This document shows positions 11,801 through 20,973 of a DNA stretch of 64,000 nt, piece after piece. The translations under genes were made by a program, and so were the position numbers. Under the pieces are notes generated by a model that saw only the letters and a program-made list of their open reading frames with translations, was not told where the DNA came from and ran no database searches. The DNA is taken from NCBI GenBank assembly GCA_949130485.1, contig OX422197.1, forward strand, positions 1,526,603 through 1,590,602, given 5' to 3'. How positions within the stretch are numbered: the stretch's first letter is position 1; every line of letters begins with the position of its first letter. Origin of the DNA: Agelas oroides. Lineage: Eukaryota; Porifera; Demospongiae; Agelasida; Agelasidae.

Positions 11801-14286
11801 ACAGGGGAAGCGGAGGGAGGAAGGGAGAGAGGGGAGGGAGAGAAGGAAGGAGGGAAGGAAGGAGAGAAGGAGGGAGAGAGGGAAGGAGGGAGGGAGGGAA
11901 GGAGGGAGGGAGGGAAGGAGGGAGGGAGGGAGGGAAGGAAAGAGGGAGGGAAGGAGAGAGGGAAAGAGAGAGGGAGGGAAGGAGAGAGGGAAAGAGAGAG
12001 GGAGGGAAGGAGAGAGGGAAAGAGAGAGGGAGGGAAGGAGAGAGGGAAAGAGAGAGGGAGGGATGGAGAGAGGAAAGAGAGAGAGGGAAGGAAGGGGAGA
12101 AGGGAAGGGAAATATTGTTACTGCCAAGTGATCTCTACAGATAACCTGTGAGTAGTATTAAGAGAAAGAGGGAATCTGGACTCTTGAGACTTCCAAACAG
12201 TTAATTTACCTCCCCAGTTTGGTCATAATGGCTGGCCTTTGGAATGATTTCCTCTCGTGTAAACCTTGCCGCAGTCTCCTTGTACTCCTTTTGCTCTGGG
12301 GTGAGGTCTACATGGATCAGTGTGTGTATGCATATGTGTGTGTGTGTGTGTGTATGTGTGTGTGTGCATGTGCATGTGTATGTACACATGTGTGTGTGCA
12401 TGTTCTAGTGAAATAGTTAACCCTTGACAGTACATCTACACATGCAGTGACTCTCTTGTCATGTACCTGCTTATACAGTAGCAACAAATAGTGCTAGCCT
12501 CATTTGCTAGACCCACCTCCTTCATAGTACTGTTTTCCTGTCTGACATAACTGCATGTACTATGACATAAAAAGGTAGGCGTACTTTCTCGTGAGAAAAA
12601 TATCTTTTGAAATGCTTTGTTCAAATAAAGGAGTGGGCTTATTTTCAAGGGTGGGCCTACAGTATTTCCTGGCGGTTACTGTACTCTGCTGCTGTCCAAT
12701 TGCTACGCCCACTTCTGGTGGGTATTGCATGCAATTTTCTTCAACAAAAAAGTTTTCACAAGCCATCATGTTAAAAGTTACATTAGAAAACTGTTACTTT
12801 TGGGGAGAATGAAAGCCCTTGAAACCCAAAGACATGCAGGAAGGTAGGTGCAGTTGTGTGATTGAATTATACTTAGAATGAACACTCATAAAAGTTATGA
12901 ATGTTCCGGAATCACTCTATAGTGAACACCATCGGAATGAATACTCTGTCTTTTATAGTGAGATGTTCCTAACTCAGGGGCTTCCGGTACATTTCCGGTA
13001 GGGATGGTACTCCATAATTGGGCTGTTGAGTACAACATGGCTACGTTTTCAGAGCTTTCACGCTGGCAGGGAAGACTAAGCAGAGGCTAGTAACAGTGCT
13101 AATCTAATGTCAAGTTGTTAACTCTACCAGCAATGGTGGACAATCTTGTGCGGAGGTCAACAAGTGTCCACTAAATCAGAGTCAATAAGTATTGCAAATG
13201 GTGATAAAAGTGTCCGTTATAAGCAACCTTTGACTAGTGGACACCACACTACTCCCTATAACAGCTGCTATCATTATAGTAGAGATGTCCACTAAGTCAG
13301 TAGTCTCATGCCCAGACCCCACCTTCTCACGAGGAAAAGGGTCTGGTGACCGTTAAGCGCTTCCTTGGTTGTGCCGAGTCTTGAATCTGAATAAGTGAAA
13401 GATTATATCTTTATGACATAGTGCTATTTCATTGGCTAGTATCAACACTTGTATGACGTTGTGCTATTTTCAATGGCTCGTTCAGAATCAAGACTGCTGA
13501 CTCAGCACAACCAAGAAAAGCACTCAACAAGACACTGTACACACACACTCCACAATTGTGGAGGAGAAGCCCATCATACATCTAGCCTCAAACCGGGCTT
13601 TCATTCTGAATCAAGTCACGTTCCCAGACCCTCCCAAAAAGTGGAAAGAGGATATGGTTTCTGAGCGACATTTCTTGTCACATGGGGTGGGGCCTATGCA
13701 TGAAGACTGTCATAATTGTATTTTATGTCCGGGGCTCAAATTTTCTGATGGCTTAGACTGCTCGCGCTATAAAAGCTTAATAAGACAGTTAAGTCGTTTG
13801 GAACAGTAGAGAACAAGCTGCCGAGCAAGTTTATTCTATCTCCAATTCGGTTCAAATTACGATTGCTTATGTAATAATTACAAGTTCTGCAATCTGATTC
13901 GAGCTCTCAGATTGGAGAGTGACCCCGCCCCATGTGACAAGAAACATCACTCAGAACACCAGACCCTCTTGAATCAAACCCAGGCTTCCATTCTGAATCT
14001 AAAGTATGGGTTTGAGACTATGACACACACACAGCACATCTACTCACCAAAACTGATTGCAGACAATCGGGGTGACGCTGAGAACAGCTACAAGTAGGGA
14101 AGATAGTGAAATATGTGACCACACCCCTTAACCCACCCCCTGCACTAGCTTGGGTTATCCCGCCATCAGACGACAAAATGGCTCGAGATATATCATGGCA
14201 CGTCATGAACAAGCCAAGCGTCTCACCCGTGAAAATGCAGCTGGCTGTCTCCACAAACGGCGAGTTACTCTACTAGTCCACGCCAT
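3099..14286 (-). CDS. ACADM: Medium-chain acyl-CoA dehydrogenase, complete 15-exon gene
   Basis: Exons in transcript order: 14227-14286, 14048-14087, 12210-12307, 11724-11793, 11458-11558, 11165-11245, 9782-9859, 9505-9557, 8205-8313, 7432-7503, 6725-6793, 6075-6170, 5502-5678, 5292-5363, 3099-3176. Phases agree at every junction and give 417 codons plus TAG; human ACADM has 421. The product is a mitochondrial flavoenzyme for the first step of medium-chain fatty-acid beta-oxidation, normally a tetramer passing electrons to ETF. Visible hallmarks: an Arg-rich transit peptide; [20 protein letters not shown] at the start of the mature part; [11 protein letters not shown] and WITNGG of the FAD/substrate region; [65 protein letters not shown]; and [10 protein letters not shown], whose Glu (about residue 395) is the catalytic base. 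An acyl-CoA dehydrogenase other than ACADM is unlikely given the close match along the length. Confidence 0.95.
3269..3646. mobile_element. Foldback element, CAGCCTCATTTC ends, 9-bp target duplication
   Basis: The left end CAGCCTCATTTCTAGG and right end GGGAATGAGGCTA are inverted. ACTATGTGC is present exactly on both sides (3260-3268 and 3647-3655). Inner arms are also complementary: TTTTTGATTGCTTGCAGTAT near the left pairs imperfectly with the region around 3595-3615. No open frame is carried. Confidence 0.8.
3917..4305. mobile_element. Foldback element with TAGCCTCGTTCCCAGG ends and exact 9-bp duplication
   Basis: TAGCCTCGTTCCCAGGCCG is mirrored by its reverse complement at the right end. 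CTGCACACC flanks both sides exactly (3908-3916 and 4306-4314). The arms are about 135 bp, including a TATAAAAACGGAGGGGAAGG segment, a CACGTG and a perfect TGACGTCA at 4009-4016. The unpaired centre is about 110 bp. It lies in the last intron of ACADM. Confidence 0.88.
4372..4470. mobile_element. Short foldback element, same family
   Basis: TCGTTCCCAGGCCACTCCCAG with AGATTTTATCTCG is repeated as its reverse complement, ending CCTGGGAACGAGGCTA. Similar GGTACCAGTRGCTT sequences lie on both sides (around 4327 and 4475), with a second small inverted module at 4334-4377. This suggests nested insertions rather than one clean event. Confidence 0.6.
5213..5256. mobile_element. 44-bp miniature foldback element with 9-bp duplication
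   Basis: TAGCCTCATACCCAGCTC and its inverted end GAGCCTGGGTATGAGGCTA are separated by only a few bases. GAGTGAGCC is exact on both sides (5204-5212 and 5257-5265). This is among the smallest insertions of the family. Confidence 0.85.
5680..6062. repeat. Compound (GT)n / (GTGC)n microsatellite
   Basis: About 380 bp of GT, GC and GTGC units interrupted by repeated TCCATGTATATGC modules. It lies in the ACADM intron between exons 12 and 13; its sense-strand end forms the acceptor acacacactcag of exon 13. The His/Thr- and Cys/Val-repeat frames through it are not genes. Confidence 0.95.
6960..7028. mobile_element. Short TAGCCTCGTTCCCAGG foldback
   Basis: TAGCCTCGTTCCCAGGC is mirrored by GCCTGGGAACGAGGCTA within 69 bp. 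The flanks share ACAAGTG but not as a clean 9-bp duplication, so the insertion flank may have changed. Confidence 0.7.
7290..7362 (+). repeat. tRNA-like sequence (SINE or tRNA pseudogene)
   Basis: A 73-base unit starts with CCAGTGG and ends with its perfect complement CCACTGG. Inside are a D-arm-like GTAGCTCGGTGGTCAGAGC, an anticodon-type stem CTGTC/GACAG around a 7-base loop, and GGGTTGCAACC as a poor B box. The T arm overlaps the closing stem, so it is not a functional tRNA. It lies antisense in an ACADM intron. Confidence 0.45.
8404..8728. mobile_element. Foldback element, TAGTCTCGTGCC ends
   Basis: The left part has GAGAAACGGTCTGGTGAAC and then AAGTTGAATTTCTTGG; the right part carries the same in inverse and ends GGGGACAAGACTA. 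Flanking 9-mers ATTTCCTGT and ACTTCCTGT agree at 8 of 9 positions. The copy at 19850-20165 shares this interior, so this is a true subfamily. Confidence 0.82.
8866..9400. repeat. Very long (CCCTCC)n pyrimidine tract
   Basis: A short (CATC)n run is followed by about 500 bp of almost pure CCCTCCCTCC repeats on the plus strand. On the ACADM sense strand it reads GGGAGGGAGGGGG, so both the non-template strand and the pre-mRNA are G-rich. It lies between exons 8 and 9. The Pro/Ser/Leu-rich and Gly/Glu/Arg-rich frames across it are artefacts. Confidence 0.97.
9559..9728. repeat. (GGGA)n purine tract next to ACADM exon 8
   Basis: Purine-only repeats on the plus strand are C/T-rich in the ACADM transcript and end in the acceptor ccctccctccag of exon 8. 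The whole intron is about 224 bp and mostly this repeat. Confidence 0.93.
10445..11150. repeat. (GGAAGGA)n polypurine satellite-like tract
   Basis: About 700 bp of nearly pure purine, built from GGAAGGAGGAAGGAGG units with higher-order blocks interrupted by GGTAAGG and by GGAAAAGGAGAGGAAGCGAGG. It is intronic to ACADM (between exons 6 and 7) and gives a pyrimidine-rich RNA. Confidence 0.96.
11800..12112. repeat. (GGGA/GAGA)n polypurine tract
   Basis: About 310 bp of purine repeats fill most of the ACADM intron between exons 3 and 4. A block containing GGAAAGAGAGAGGGAGGGAA recurs at 30-base spacing around 11955-12065. Confidence 0.95.
13301..13530. mobile_element. Partial foldback element, TAGTCTCATGCCCAGACCCC end
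   Basis: The left end is typical of the family. Arms CTTGGTTGTGCCGAGTCTTG (about 13352) and its inverse (about 13480-13520) pair, but no right terminal motif is seen, so the right end is lost or the copy was interrupted. Confidence 0.5.
13583..14020. mobile_element. Foldback element next to ACADM exon 2
   Basis: The left end is TAGCCTCAAACC and the right end GGGTTTGAGACTA. Inner arms such as GACATTTCTTGTCACATGGG (13668-13687) return inverted near 13925-13950. No clear 9-bp duplication remains. The right edge is 28 bp from exon 2 of ACADM. Confidence 0.6.
14227..14286 (-). CDS. ACADM: ACADM exon 1: start codon and transit peptide
   Basis: The ATG at 14286 (read on the minus strand) opens [20 protein letters not shown], followed by donor GTGAGA in phase 0. 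Exon 2 (14048-14087) adds [13 protein letters not shown] and one base that completes the Asp codon of exon 3. The segment is rich in Arg, Ser and Ala with no acidic residue, as expected of a mitochondrial presequence. This start was chosen because it gives a canonical targeting peptide and the phases fit. Confidence 0.85.
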
Positions 14287-14440
14287 ACCGATGATGCAAT
14301 CGATCAATTCCAGTCTCAGGTTTGGAACGGAATGACGACTGAAAAAAAAACAACCCAAAACATTAGGGGTTTCCCCTTCAGCCAGCCACGTCCATTTCCC
14401 GCACTGCGTTACCGCATCTCCAGAACTACAGCAGGTGCAG
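14287..14440. promoter_or_regulatory. Probable bidirectional promoter of ACADM and a plus-strand small gene
   Basis: Only 154 bases lie between the ACADM start codon and the ATG of the divergent candidate gene. No TATA box or CCAAT box is evident. The role is inferred from position alone. Confidence 0.4.
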
Positions 14441-15158
14441 ATGTGGACACAACAAACAGAACACAGTGGCAACTGCTGCGTACCGGACAAGTTGATTGAA
14501 AGCATCAGTAAACTCGTTAAGGTATGCTGCCGGCATCTCATGGCTCAGCATCTTCAGCTCCATAATAATGGCATCTACTCTGCGGAAGAGCCTGTTACTA
14601 TGGGAAGTAAGTGGCTAATTCACTTTGTTACTGCACTTTACTATTGAGCACTGTCGGCTACTGTTCTGCGTGCAGTGGTGTGGTAGCCCATGTTACAGCA
14701 GTTTCCCAACGGTATAATAATTTGCAGCTGAGCAAGTATATAACCATAGCTTCAACTTGCAATGTGTGGGTGATGGTTGGGGTGGGGAGGGGGATCTGGT
14801 GCATTTCATGCATACATTTTACACATATTGTAGCTGTTCATGGATAACTTTAATTGCCGTTGAATAGGAATTCTGCATCTGCAGTTTTTCAAGCAATCAG
14901 TCCTATAATTATATATAAAGACTATAGTTGTTGACACAAGATAAAAGACAATACTTCAAGGAATAATTATATTACACCACTGCAGATGAGCCAGTTAGAG
15001 GCACATTAAAAAGCGGACATTATGGCATTAAACTGAAGGGAAAAGGAGTGTTTGAAGTGGAGATGAACCAGGATTTTAAGGAGGAGATGAATCAGATGAT
15101 AGCTATCTTGAGTGCATTTTGCTACAGCAAAGAGCCACACAAAGAACATCTAAGCTAG
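14441..15158 (+). CDS. Unrecognised small protein, two exons, divergent from ACADM
   Basis: Exon 1 14441-14606 (ATG, ends before GTAAGT) and exon 2 14986-15158 (after tgcag, TAG stop) join in phase 1 to give 112 residues. The first half includes NCCVPDKLIESISKLVKVCC; the second is charged, with EPVRGTLKSGHYGIKLKGKG and FEVEMNQDFKEEMNQ. I do not recognise a family. Support: good splice signals with matching phase, protein-like composition across the join, and a head-to-head position with ACADM. Against: no homolog known to me, and the start could be further upstream. Confidence 0.4.
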
Positions 15159-15269
15159 AAGTACTGTAATGTTTGAAGGATTAATAGTAATATATTGCAT
15201 CTTGCCTGCATGGAGCTTGTCTGTTGGCCAGTTTCTCATAATAATGGCAGCTTTAGCAGCCACTGTTAT
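15159..15269 (+). other. Short sequence before the minisatellite, nothing recognised
   Basis: Nothing gene-like is seen here. It would contain the 3' end of the small gene if that gene is real. Confidence 0.3.
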
Positions 15270-15632
15270 AGTAGTCCAGTGCTGGAACAGTAGGATATTT
15301 CGGTTATCAGTTTCTGTAACGGATAGCTTTGCCAGCGTGTGTAGCTTTCTGTTGGAACAGTATGGGATAGGCATTTTATAAAAGCTTTGCTACCCTGTGT
15401 AGCTCTGTGTTGGAACAGTAGGATAGCTGTTTTCCATAATGGATAGCTTTGCCAGTGTGCATGACTCTGTGTTGAAAGGCATTTCATAATAGTTTTGCCA
15501 GCCTGTGTTGGAACAGTAGGATACATGTAAGCCATGATAACTTCACCAGCCTGAATAGATCTGTAATGAAATGGCTGGATATGACTATGGTTTGCCAGCC
15601 TTCGTAGCTCTCTGTTGAAAATGGTTTAGTCT
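15270..15632. repeat. Degenerate minisatellite, about 60-bp unit
   Basis: About six diverged copies of GGATAGCTTTGCCAG, a GTGTAGCTCTGTGTTGG part and AACAGTAGGATAG follow one another, with lengths varying from 45 to 65 bp. It is followed by an exon-like stretch at 15642-15723 (acceptor ttccag, 26 open codons incl. FISVFPDGLVIPE) whose function I cannot assign. Confidence 0.75.
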
Positions 15633-15723
15633 TCTTTCCAGGCCTGAAGAGGAGGAGAAAGGACTTGGTTTCATCAGTGTGTTTCCGGATGGCTTGGTCA
15701 TTCCCGAGGTCACTGTTATTTAA

Positions 15724-18193
15724 ATGGTCAAGGCCCAAGAGTTACTTTCTGATGATTGTGTCAAGTTAAAGTAGGACTACAGGTTCTTGGAACAAGGCTA
15801 GGTGGGTGTAGAACAAATTACAACCAGTTGAACAGTCTGTACTCCTTAGCGTTATCAATGACAGTGGGACGACTGGCGCCTAAGGTGAGGTTAACATCGA
15901 TAATCCTTTGCCCAATTTTGTTTTTCTTTTCTCACTAGACTGAGTGCCAATTTGTCTATATAGTCCATAAACTAAGGCTAGACCCTGCCTGTTGAGTGGG
16001 CCGCCATTATGTAACAGTACTAGTGGTTAGCACAATTAAATTAACTAATTAATATTTGCATGACGCTGGAAACGTAAGCATCCATTTAGTCTCACCTGTG
16101 TATCTCTACTGCACATTATGTGGGCGCCCTTCAAGTTTTTGACAAGAGCACCTCAACTTGGAGAGTTGCATAGTCATGCCTGACCTAAGCTTGGAGTTGA
16201 AAAGAGAAGTGGCTATCATAACTAACATATGCTACATCAGGAACTTGATCCATGATTAAGAACGTGTTGGGCTAGAGATTGTGTTGAGATCAAGTCTAGC
16301 AAGTTGTTACATGTGTAGCTGAATATTCAGGCACTTGTAATTTCACAATCTGAATTTAGCTATCTAGGGGAAGAGCCTTAAACATCACAGGTAGAGATAA
16401 TGTAATATTGAATGTGCATGATTGAACATAGACGTAAAAGATAGTTTACCCACATGAGGGCTGTTTTTGTCCAAGTTGTGCATGACTTGAAGGTATGAGG
16501 TGAACATTTTCTGACCTTTGTTACTTCCAGTATTTGATCGCATCCTTGGTGCAAATAGAGAGAGGGGAGGAGATCTTGTCACATACAGTGATGTCAAGTG
16601 TAAACACAGGTAGCACTGCCCAACCTAGCCCCGTTCCCAGGCTATGTGGGAGGAGAAACACATGACCTTCAAGTGCTCAGACAAACATCCTTCGCCAGAC
16701 ACTCACCCCGTGTGTCTACCTCCGATGCTACCTGATTCACTGGACAAGGTCTCCTAGAATTCAACCTCTGTATTTTATACTGGAGGTGGTACAGGTGTGG
16801 GAATGAGGCTAGGGTGAGTAAAAGGAATGAGAAAGCTGGCAGCTGTTGGGAGTCAAGCCCATGATCCTGGCTTAAGCTGTGAAAAAATATCTGGGTATGA
16901 GAAGCTGGCCACACCATGTGACTACATACTCCAACTCTTACACAGGTGTGTGTTCTACAATCACTCACGTACCAAATATGGTTGTGAGCTAGAGCCAGAC
17001 GGAGAGAGTTACCAAAGCACCAGGGTGCAGTGCTAGCGATTACAAATTTCTAGAGATGTGCATTGCTTTATCCAATTTCAGGTACATATGCACTAAGATA
17101 CAAAGATTTGCATCGTGCAGGTAGCATATTCTAAAATTAATCAGTTTTAATTGAACTGACAAATGGCATTTGCTTTATCCCACTTGTGTACATGTATTGC
17201 AAGAAGTGGCTCAAGTGCTTTCACAGAAAGTGGCACTTAATCGGTTCTAGGAAACTGTGATCCTGCATTTGTAATCCTGCATTTCTTGGGTTCATTTGTA
17301 GTGGGTACAATTGTGCTCTCATTAAGTGGCCTTTAACTGGCGCCTTCTTGAAGCCATGTCTGGGATCTGATAGGGGGAAATCACAATTAAGTAATGATAA
17401 TGTACTACCTATGTGGCAGAAATTTAATTACTTGCGCCTGTACTGAATTCGATGAATATATTACATGACAGGTGGGCACCTAAATTGTATGGCATTCTCT
17501 CTCATCAAGTTATGTATAGTGGTGTGACACGTCTAAATAGTTTCGACAGTTCGCCACCAGATACGCATTGAAGCCAATAAACATTAAAAGCAGGCCTAAA
17601 CATTGTCCGAGTCACCAGCTGTGTTTCGGAATGGTTGGCGCCTGCCGGGTGCATAAGCACGCCTAGAACAAGTGCTGCAAAACACAAAAAGCATTTACCC
17701 ACACCTATAATGACTCCATAACCCACATTGTTTACCTAAAAGGTAACATACAAGTGCTAACTCTAGACAACATATCCCATAGTTGCAAAGGCTATACTTG
17801 CTGCCTACTTTCCCACAAGGGCAGGTTTTCTCTCCCGTTTTCAATGGCCTGGGTGGACCATGTATTGTGATAATTACTTAATTGAATTATTGAGCTTCTA
17901 TTATGGCTAAAGTCTGAAACAACAGACTGGTCACAGGTAAGTAGTGTTGCTTTAATTTCATGACGTCACAGTACGTCATGTTGCATCATGTTTTGTCATG
18001 TAACCCCAGCAGGAAGAGAGGTTAGATTTTCTCCCAGGCCTGGGTGGACTATGTATTCGTTTAATTTAATTGTTGAGCCTATTATGGCTGAGGTCTGAAA
18101 CAACAGACCAGTAGTAGTGTAACCCCAAAACATCATGTTACCTCATATGTGTAATTCATGGCTGGAAGAGTGAAGTGTAATTTTTGGAAGGCA
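15724..18193. other. Intergenic DNA, no gene recognised
   Basis: AT-rich sequence with one weak foldback remnant at 16626-16811 (TAGCCCCGTTCCCAGG to GGGAATGAGGCTA). A segment around 17860-17960 recurs with changes around 18040-18110: both contain ATGGCT, AGTCTGAAACAACAGAC or a close variant. A perfect TGACGTCA is at 17962. No convincing coding exon is seen. Confidence 0.5.
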
Positions 18194-18195
18194 TA

Positions 18196-18390
18196 CAGTG
18201 GTTTTAGTGATCTTTGCAACAGCAGAGTGAAAAGCCTAAAGCCATAATTGAATCAGCTGAATACAAAAAGGCAAGAAGTCTATCTTGGTGGGGTCTTCCA
18301 ACCACTTAAGATCAAAGGTTTTACAATCAGCTGATTCAATTATGGCTTTAGCTTTTCACTCTGCTGTTGCAAAGATCACTAAAACCACTG
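18196..18390. mobile_element. Tc1/mariner-type miniature element with TA flanks
   Basis: CAGTGGTTTTAGTGATCTTT begins the left arm and its exact inverse ends the element. TA dinucleotides flank both ends (18194-18195, 18391-18392). Arms of about 65 bp surround a 70-bp loop. CAGTGG ends with a TA target are typical of Tc1/mariner. No transposase is encoded. Confidence 0.8.
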
Positions 18391-18392
18391 TA

Positions 18393-19849
18393 CACCAGTA
18401 CAGTGTGGTGTCAACTAGATAAGCATGCTAATTACTTTCTTCACTAGCTATACCTGCATGGAGTGAGCATGTGTATACTCACCCTATAGATAGTTTTTTC
18501 ATGGGGCGTGGCTTAAGAGACTACATATTCACGTCCAGAAAGCAATAAATGGGGTCTGTATGCTAAATGCTGGGAAAAGTGTTATATACTTCTGGACAAG
18601 TGAAAGATACAAAAGAATGCTTCTATCAAGGTGAAAGGTCAGCTGTACCACTGCCTCTCAATCACACAATTGCCCTTCAGAAGTGGTTGGCCCCTCCCAT
18701 TTGGAAACCAGTCGACTTGTGAAGGAACTTCTCTGATAACCATTCATACAGTCTGTTAAACATTGTGTATGTGTTAACAGTGTAATTATTAATCTGCATG
18801 CATTCATGAGTGCTATAAATGCCTTACCTTTATAATTATGTTTACTAACAACCCAGCTTTGAAAAGTAGTGCTAGAAGACAGTGTTAGTAATTAATCATT
18901 GTCTTTAGCACACCTGTAAGTTCAATGGAGAAATTCCCAAACAAAGGCTGTTTCATGCATGTAAGGAACTAGCGTTTCCACGAGATATCCCCATTGGGTT
19001 TTTCCAGTTAACAAGTTAAAAGTAAGTACGCTACATTGTCCTCAGGCCCTCTCATTATTTAGTCCGGACCCAAAACCCTTCAGTGCAGCGAGGAAAGGTC
19101 TTGAGGGGAAAACCTTGACTTGAAGTGTCTGGAATGCTGCAATTGGAGAAAGAATGTCACATCAATCAACTAGCATTCGAGTTCTACTATTGGTTGGAAG
19201 TATTTCTTGTGATGTCATCATTCCTTAATATGATTGGTGTCTTTGATTTTGCAGATATGAAATTTGGAGTAGTACCTGACTAAGTGCATCGAAAAACTAT
19301 ATGATGAAAAGCCGTACATGTGGCATTCCAGCAGGTCACTTCTGAGCAAGGGTATTCCCCAGATCCTTCCCCTGTCGGATCGAAGCTAGGGTTTGGACCC
19401 ACTAATGCAGCAAAACAGGCAGAGAATTGATCCTGCAGTCTTGTGGACCACTTTTGGAATGGTCTGGTGACCTGCGTTTTGTATGGTATGGTAGATCAAA
19501 TGCCTGAAAGGAGTTAAGACACTTTATCGCTCAGAGGAGGGAGGACATGACATCATGTTGTATTGACAATTAGTATGCTCTGATGACATCCCAACAGCAA
19601 GAATCATGGATACAAGCTATAAGGATGGCTATATGGGGCAAATCACAATGGGCACACAGGGTTTTAGACCCATTTGTCTTGTCAAAATTGGTTATTATGA
19701 CTCACCTCGCAGGCTAAACTTTTAAGTTGCCCATTCACGCTAGGTGAGTCACAATAGGCCATTTTTGACTGCCAGACATCTTTAGCTTTGTTGAAAATTA
19801 GGTGTCCATTGTAACTTTGTCCATAGAGCTGTTCATGTAGCTGTTATCC
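18393..19849. other. Intergenic DNA, no gene recognised
   Basis: About 1.45 kb of moderately AT-rich DNA without a long open frame or a paired set of splice signals that I trust. Confidence 0.4.
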
Positions 19850-20165
19850 ATGTCTCACCCCCAGACCCCACCCTCTCACGAGGAGAAACGGTCTGGTGAA
19901 CCAAGTCAAATTTCTTAGGCTAGCGCACGCTTTTGCGACAATGTAACCTAGCAATGATCAAAACATTTTGCAGCCAACCTGCTCAAAAAAGGTATGGATA
20001 CTCGAATGGAGATGAACAAATTTTACTGTTGTAAGGGAAGTAATAATTACCAATCTCGCAATCTCATTGGTCCTTACCGCTTTTGGGGAATAAGCCCAAG
20101 GAATTCAACTTCGCTTACCAGACTGTTTCTCGCCGGGAGGCGCGCGCGGGCTGGGCACGAGACTA
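19850..20165. mobile_element. Foldback element of the TAGTCTCG subfamily
   Basis: TCTCACCCCCAGACCCCACC and GAGGAGAAACGGTCTGGTG on the left mirror CACCAGACTG-type sequence and GGGCACGAGACTA on the right. The interior closely matches the element at 8404-8728 in inverted order. Left boundary uncertain; no clean duplication. Confidence 0.7.
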
Positions 20166-20346
20166 TATAGCTTCTTGACCTTGAGATGTTAGTTAATTAC
20201 CACAGTTACATTGTTGTTAGTGTGCCCACCATGTCCAATAAACAAACACTGCTGATTAATGACATCAATCACTCCAGCAGTTTTTAGTTTCATTCAGACA
20301 CCCCTCCCACTTACATAACTGGTTGATGACTGAGGACCAATCACTT

Positions 20347-20486
20347 TAATCTCATCCCTAGACCCCACCCTCTCATGAGGAAAAACCATCAACCAAGTTT
20401 CTTGGGCTAGTGCATGCTCTTGCAACAGTGTAACCTAGCAAGGTTCAAAAGGTTTGTGAGGCATGTGAGGGCTGGGCACAAGACTA
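20347..20486. mobile_element. Truncated foldback element with exact 9-bp duplication
   Basis: It starts TAATCTCATCCCTAGACCCC, ends GGGCACAAGACTA, and is flanked by CAATCACTT on both sides (20338-20346 and 20487-20495). It keeps the TTTCTTGGGCTAGTGCATGC part of the larger copies but is only 140 bp. Confidence 0.82.
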
Positions 20487-20564
20487 CAATCACTTGAGCC
20501 TCTTTCCCAGGCTCACTGTCAAGTAACTTAAAAAAAGGGAAGGGGAACCCTGGCAAAATTTATC

Positions 20565-20973
20565 ATGGGGAGCGGTGTTGAGGCTCTTGATGCCTACTGT
20601 TCTAGAGTGTTTGCAAAGTGGAAGTACTACTCACTGATTAGGATGAAGAACAGCCATCGTTTGGAAGATCTCATTGACATGTAAGCTCTCTCTCCTAGGT
20701 CTTACCCCTGTTTCTGCCTATGGATGGAGTGGGAACAAGGCTGGTCGTTTTATCACTGAGTGCCCACATTGATTTTCTGTAACTCACTACACACTATGCC
20801 ACATTGCTTGCAGAATGGTACGGCCAGCAAGACTCAACGTTACGAGTGCACATTATTGTCTTCTCACTTGTGCAGTTCCAGGTCGTATGGCTGAGAGACA
20901 CATCTCTGAAAACATTCCAAGAGCAGAGATCACTACTTGCTGTGAATTCCACGACGATGCAACAGGAAATTAA
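20565..20973 (+). CDS. Possible small two-exon gene, unrecognised
   Basis: Exon 20565-20680 (ATG; donor GTAAGC) and 20814-20973 (acceptor ttgcag; TAA) join in phase 2 to give 91 residues: MGSGVEALDAYCSRVFAKWK, then a basic stretch, LEDLIDIMVRPARLNVTSAH and AERHISENIPRAEITTCCEF. No family recognised. A second open frame overlaps exon 2 (20814-21028), so the reading is uncertain. Exon-like pieces at 21224-21281 and 21488-21780 may belong to the same transcript. Confidence 0.28.

Noticed and set aside
10373-12131. Ser/Pro/Leu and Arg/Glu/Gly-rich frames
   Set aside because: Products of polypurine repeats in ACADM introns; real exons here are 11165-11245, 11458-11558 and 11724-11793.
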